Part shown: positions 52,105-55,500 of the stretch, in pieces
How positions within the stretch are numbered: position 1 is the stretch's first letter
Layout: each line of letters starts with the position of its first letter
From: Bolinopsis microptera
Lineage: Eukaryota; Ctenophora; Tentaculata; Lobata; Bolinopsidae
Assembly (NCBI RefSeq): GCF_026151205.1
Contig: NC_087083.1
Span: forward strand, 1,738,001-1,793,500
Reading direction: 5' to 3'
DNA length: 55,500 bases
Position numbers and translations under genes: made by a program
The notes under the pieces: model-generated
The model's database searches: none
Told to the model about the DNA's origin: nothing
The model's input: the letters and a program-made list of their open reading frames with translations, nothing else

Positions 52105-53952
52105 TTATTTTTCTTTTGATTTCTTGTTTAATATTTGATTAATCATTTGCCATTGTAATTTGCTATTGCTCGCATGCTTTTTAAAATATGATGCGTAATA
52201 CTTCTTTTTCGCAATATCTACTTGTTTTTCAACAAACTTTTTCATATGCTTATAAGTTTTTTCATTTTTTTCAGTAGGCTCTTTAACAAAGGATTTATAT
52301 AGTTGGTTCTTTCGATTGCATGCACATTGAAGCCAATCTAATATCCACGGTTTAGAGTTTTTTCTGTGGTTTGATTTTTTCTTTTTAACTGGAAAACACT
52401 CATTATAGACTTCTTCATATTTAGTGTGAAAAGCTTCAAATTTTGTATTTGTCCCGACAACGTTGTGTAAAAAATTCCAATCAATAGACGCTATTTTCTC
52501 CTCAAAACGAGCGATTTTCTCTTCATTTATTACTCGGTTTGATGATTCACAAGTTTCATTTTTCAATTTATTTCCTATTCTATTAGTGTCGAGAAGTATG
52601 CCGGTAAATGTGGCAAGGTGATCAGATAGCGATTCGGTTATAATGCCTGACTTTGTTATAGCATGGCATTGGTTTACGAAAATGTGATCAATAAGTGTAG
52701 CACTGTGACAAGTAATACGAGTTGGTCGTGATATCGTTGGTGCGAATCCATACTCTGCAAAAATATCAACATATTTAGTAGTATGGTCATTTACGCCGTA
52801 TTCTAATAGATTAATATTGGTATCACCTAGAAATAATACGTTTTTGTTGCTATGTCGCGCCAAATCTTTTAGGGTGTTTTCCAATTTTTCTAAGTAACTG
52901 GGGACATTACCACTGGGAGACCGATACATATTGCATAGTATGACGTTTTTGTGGCCATTTTGAGCTATCTCTATTAACTGAAATTCGCCAACGTTTGGAT
53001 CATCTCTATAAGATAATTCAGATCGTGCAGTGACATCAGATAATTCACAGAGATTCTTGTTTACATAGGTTACTAGACCACCGCCCTTACCAGAGTCCCT
53101 TGCGGGAGCCTGAATAAAGGGGGGATGAAAGCCTTCTAACTCTAATTCTTTTCCTTGAAATGCCATACTTACAACCGTGCAGTTTGTTTCGTTGAAACAC
53201 AGAACATCAAATTTTAGGTGCTGTTCAATTTCATCACGTATATTAGAGATTGCTTTGCTCAAAGATCGAATATTAAGAGATTGAACTTTAAATTCATAAG
53301 GCCTACTCGTGTTGATTTGCCGTGGTTCGTAGTATTTACAGCTATTTAGTACATCTGAGCAGTTATCCCATGGATTAAAGTTTAAGTCATTGTTTTCTTC
53401 AAAAGTATTACCTATATAATTAGAGTCATGGTTTCTATGGTATGGGTTAAATTTTGCGCTATTCTCGTAATTACCGTGTACGGTGTATAATTGTCTAGGT
53501 GATACCTCGAAACCAGGAAACAATTCACGTGTGCAGCTTTTGCATCCTAACTCGCCCGCTGAGCATTTATTGTGCGAATAAGCGTCGCATATCCAGCAAA
53601 CCGCCATTTTTGATTTGTTTCCTAGCTTTTTACAAGTTTTGCAACTCACCCTGGCAAAACTTACTTTAGATTTAGCTTTTGTTTCTGTACTACAGGGTAT
53701 GTAAGTGTTACACGAATTTTCATTAGTTAGAGTGGTAATATCAGTATTAGTAAACGGAAATATGTCAGTAGTACATGCCAAACAATACCAGTTTATGAAA
53801 CTATTGTCTAATTTCATTCGATTTACGTCATTTGGTTCAAGATTAGCACATTTACGATGAAAAATACCGTTACAAAGGTTGCATTTTAGCGGATCTTTAC
53901 GTTCTAAACATTTTTTAGAACATAATCTACATCTACAAGACTCTTTGCACAT
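52105..53952 (-). CDS. Two PHD-like fingers plus APE-type endonuclease
   Basis: 615 residues from ATG. Finger 1: C8, C11, C24, C27, H32, C35, C57, C60 (C4HC3). Finger 2: C104, C107, C119, C122, H127, C130, C137, C140. The APE-like endonuclease spans about 220-460: SLNIRSLS (N227), CFNET (E255), MYRSPSG, LGDTNIN (D377, N379), TLIDHIF (D422) and SDHLA (D444, H445), so the active site looks complete. It nicks target DNA for target-primed reverse transcription. The frame ends in TAA at the linker (MINQILNKKSKEK), exactly where RT would normally continue. The second PHD-like finger is an addition to the single finger I expect in such ORFs. Confidence 0.9.
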   Translation of the reverse strand: MCKESCRCRLCSKKCLERKDPLKCNLCNGIFHRKCANLEPNDVNRMKLDNSFINWYCLACTTDIFPFTNTDITTLTNENSCNTYIPCSTETKAKSKVSFARVSCKTCKKLGNKSKMAVCWICDAYSHNKCSAGELGCKSCTRELFPGFEVSPRQLYTVHGNYENSAKFNPYHRNHDSNYIGNTFEENNDLNFNPWDNCSDVLNSCKYYEPRQINTSRPYEFKVQSLNIRSLSKAISNIRDEIEQHLKFDVLCFNETNCTVVSMAFQGKELELEGFHPPFIQAPARDSGKGGGLVTYVNKNLCELSDVTARSELSYRDDPNVGEFQLIEIAQNGHKNVILCNMYRSPSGNVPSYLEKLENTLKDLARHSNKNVLFLGDTNINLLEYGVNDHTTKYVDIFAEYGFAPTISRPTRITCHSATLIDHIFVNQCHAITKSGIITESLSDHLATFTGILLDTNRIGNKLKNETCESSNRVINEEKIARFEEKIASIDWNFLHNVVGTNTKFEAFHTKYEEVYNECFPVKKKKSNHRKNSKPWILDWLQCACNRKNQLYKSFVKEPTEKNEKTYKHMKKFVEKQVDIAKKKYYASYFKKHASNSKLQWQMINQILNKKSKEK

Positions 53953-54528
53953 CTTTAATTTGCAAAGTATAACTATAGATTACTGGTTATATGATATACG
54001 ATAGATTACTGATTATCAATATAAAATTAAAGATCTAAAGAGATTTATACAGGAACTGTGGGTCAAGAAAACGGGTTAAGTTTTATGTTTGACTCCTAGT
54101 TCCAAAATCAGTCAAAATCTGTAAAGGTTAAATAATTGATTAAATAGTTAAAATATTTAAATATAAATACACTGAATTTACTCCAGTAATTCTACTCTTG
54201 TGTTGTGTTGAAATTAGTTCGGTCCGGATTTATGTTGTTGTTATCTGCAATTTTGCTTATAACCGGTTCAGATAAGATAAGAAAGAGTAAAAAACCGTTT
54301 AAAATTTACTGTGATACATTTACCATGGTCTATAAGCCATCGCAATAAAAAATAATTTATGATTAGAAAAGAAAAAAGAAGATAAGGGACTTGCTGTTTT
54401 TTGAAAAATTTGAACTTAGGTACTTTCTGTGAACGTTACTATACGTTTAGCTTTGAAAAATTAAATTTGTTCAAAATTGTGTTGTAAACGATTATGTATT
54501 CGCGACGAAAAATTTGATTTAAGAATTT
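53953..54528. other. Spacer between two LINE frames, no gene seen
   Basis: About 576 bp, AT-rich, stops in all frames. It could be an inter-ORF leader or, if two elements are involved, a junction; I see no tail repeat or target duplication in it. Confidence 0.45.
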
Positions 54529-55500
54529 CTACTGCATTGGCAAAAGAGATCGGAACTCATCCCTTAAAGGCCACACCTCTTCGATTACTGTCGGTCTTCG
54601 CCTGGCCAGTTCAATGATGCAGTCCAAGAGACGCGAAACGATCCCTTTCTTGGCTGCTAAGGTTAGATGAATACCGTTCCCATTTGGATCTAGTATAGTG
54701 CACCTTTTCCTCACCAGCTCAAAGCATATTTGATGCGAGTCAAACATCAATAGATTTTCAACCTTCGTGGTTAAAATAAATAAAGACTCGTTAAACCTAC
54801 GAATTTCTGGATTTAGCCAGTGATAAGTGGTTAGTGTTATGGAGTTAAAGATGAATGTGGTGTTTGGGTATCTCTCACAATAAGTACGCAGATCATTCGC
54901 CACGACATCAAACAACGAGTAAGAACGGTGATTATACCTGGACAAATCGTTGATGCCTGCCGAAATCACCACGTAACTCATGTGAGGGAATAGGTGCTCA
55001 AACTTGTGAAGATCAGTGATTTTGTACATTGTCTCCTTGGTGCATGGCAAGTGAGTAGGAAACAAGCTGACGGGTGTGGTTGAATGAATTGAATCCGTCA
55101 ATAGCAGAACACGTTCCGTTGGAATCGGAGTCGGGTCTGTTTCTGGTCTACTAGATTGGCGGATTGATGGTATATGCTGTGGTGTGGTGGGAGCTGAGAG
55201 TCTGCGAAAAGTTAGTGATAGTCTCTCGCCTTGTGCTGTGGGATCTGCTTTAATACCATGTTCCCAAAAGTCCTGGGAGGACCTTGACATGCAATAAGTC
55301 TGCCCGTGTTTGAGGTGTATGGATTGTGTCGTGAGAGGTCCTATTTTGCTGCGGAAGTCAATTGTTCGGGTAGCACCGAGACTGACTGTGATTATGTTAC
55401 TGGGATTGACGATGCAAGCTTCGTTGTCACTGTGCATGGGAATTGAAGATTTACCGTTCTCATAACGAGTAAGAAGGCAAGTTATGTTGTCTGTGGTGAA
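54529..55500 (-). CDS. AlkB-like dioxygenase fused to SGNH esterase (partial)
   Basis: The frame stays open to the window edge: upstream of the Met at 55437 it reads ITCLLTRYENGKSSIPMHSD, an AlkB-type segment, so the start is outside. Counting from that Met, the 2OG-Fe(II) core shows H2-x-D4 (MHSDNE), SLGATRTIDFRS (19-30), HLKHGQTYCM, distal H60 in FWEHGIK, and R72 with LTFRR for 2-oxoglutarate. Residues about 108-275 are an SGNH-type hydrolase: LLLTDSIHS (S116), VVISAGINDLSR (G161, N163) and NGNGIHLT (H257). AlkB enzymes remove alkyl groups from nucleic acids; SGNH esterases occur in ORF1 of CR1-type LINEs. Placement upstream of PHD-endonuclease on the same strand suggests an ORF1. All key residues appear present. 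Confidence 0.85.
   Translation of the reverse strand, partial: FTTDNITCLLTRYENGKSSIPMHSDNEACIVNPSNIITVSLGATRTIDFRSKIGPLTTQSIHLKHGQTYCMSRSSQDFWEHGIKADPTAQGERLSLTFRRLSAPTTPQHIPSIRQSSRPETDPTPIPTERVLLLTDSIHSTTPVSLFPTHLPCTKETMYKITDLHKFEHLFPHMSYVVISAGINDLSRYNHRSYSLFDVVANDLRTYCERYPNTTFIFNSITLTTYHWLNPEIRRFNESLFILTTKVENLLMFDSHQICFELVRKRCTILDPNGNGIHLTLAAKKGIVSRLLDCIIELARRRPTVIEEVWPLRDEFRSLLPMQ

Larger units (their letters stand above)
48491..55500 (-). mobile_element. CR1-like LINE with unusual gene order (runs past window)
   Basis: On the minus strand it ends in a (TAC)n-type tail at 48494-48515, set into the third palindrome. From the 5' side it carries an AlkB-SGNH frame, a PHD-PHD-endonuclease frame, a coiled-coil/RRM-like frame and an RT frame. 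The missing half of the palindrome does not reappear before 55500, which fits one element at least 7 kb long that includes the AlkB-SGNH gene; nesting of two elements is the alternative. All four frames are open. Confidence 0.7.

Overview
This window is a repeat-rich stretch of an animal (invertebrate metazoan) nuclear genome. The signs are GT-AG spliceosomal introns, Ly6/uPAR and kringle extracellular domains, a tandem C2H2 zinc-finger family with TGEKPY linkers, several CR1-like and R2-like non-LTR retrotransposons, tRNA-derived SINEs and a Merlin-type DNA transposon. The phylum cannot be fixed from the sequence alone. Many open frames that start at TTG or GTG are not genes.

Layout. 1-5.3 kb holds a split gene on the minus strand that becomes visible only when short exons are joined: a signal peptide, a ten-cysteine Ly6/uPAR domain and two tandem kringles (292 residues if the last exon is terminal). 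5.4-16 kb has no convincing gene. It holds a SINE-like piece, a three-copy tandem repeat, a MITE with 106-bp inverted ends and a composite repeat block that returns inverted near 43-45.6 kb. 16.0-17.3 kb is a large foldback element whose ends resemble those of the Merlin transposon further on. 17.3-35.2 kb carries three paralogous C2H2 zinc-finger genes (one intact, one with a nonsense codon, one frameshifted). Between the first and second lies an R2-like retrotransposon split by two CR1-like insertions in opposite orientations; both sites have 4-bp direct repeats and the host frame resumes across both.

37-42.5 kb has two SINE copies and a nearly complete 3935-bp Merlin-type transposon with an exact 8-bp target duplication. 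It encodes an ISXO2-type DDE transposase and, divergently, a second protein (CCHC knuckle, Pro/Ala repeat, basic C-terminal domain). Between the two genes lies a 79-bp tandem array carrying TGACGTGA sites. 42.5-48.5 kb is a tandem array of about 1.35-kb units, each with a long palindrome whose arms match each other although they differ between copies. 48.5 kb to the end is a CR1-like LINE on the minus strand, entered from its 3' tail. Its domains read: AlkB-like dioxygenase fused to SGNH esterase (cut by the window edge), then PHD-PHD-endonuclease, then a coiled-coil/RRM-like ORF, then reverse transcriptase.

The strongest candidates for something not described before are: the AlkB-SGNH protein placed like a LINE ORF1 together with the separated endonuclease and RT; the two-gene Merlin element and its likely foldback relative; and the Ly6-kringle secreted protein. 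Novelty cannot be judged without database searches.
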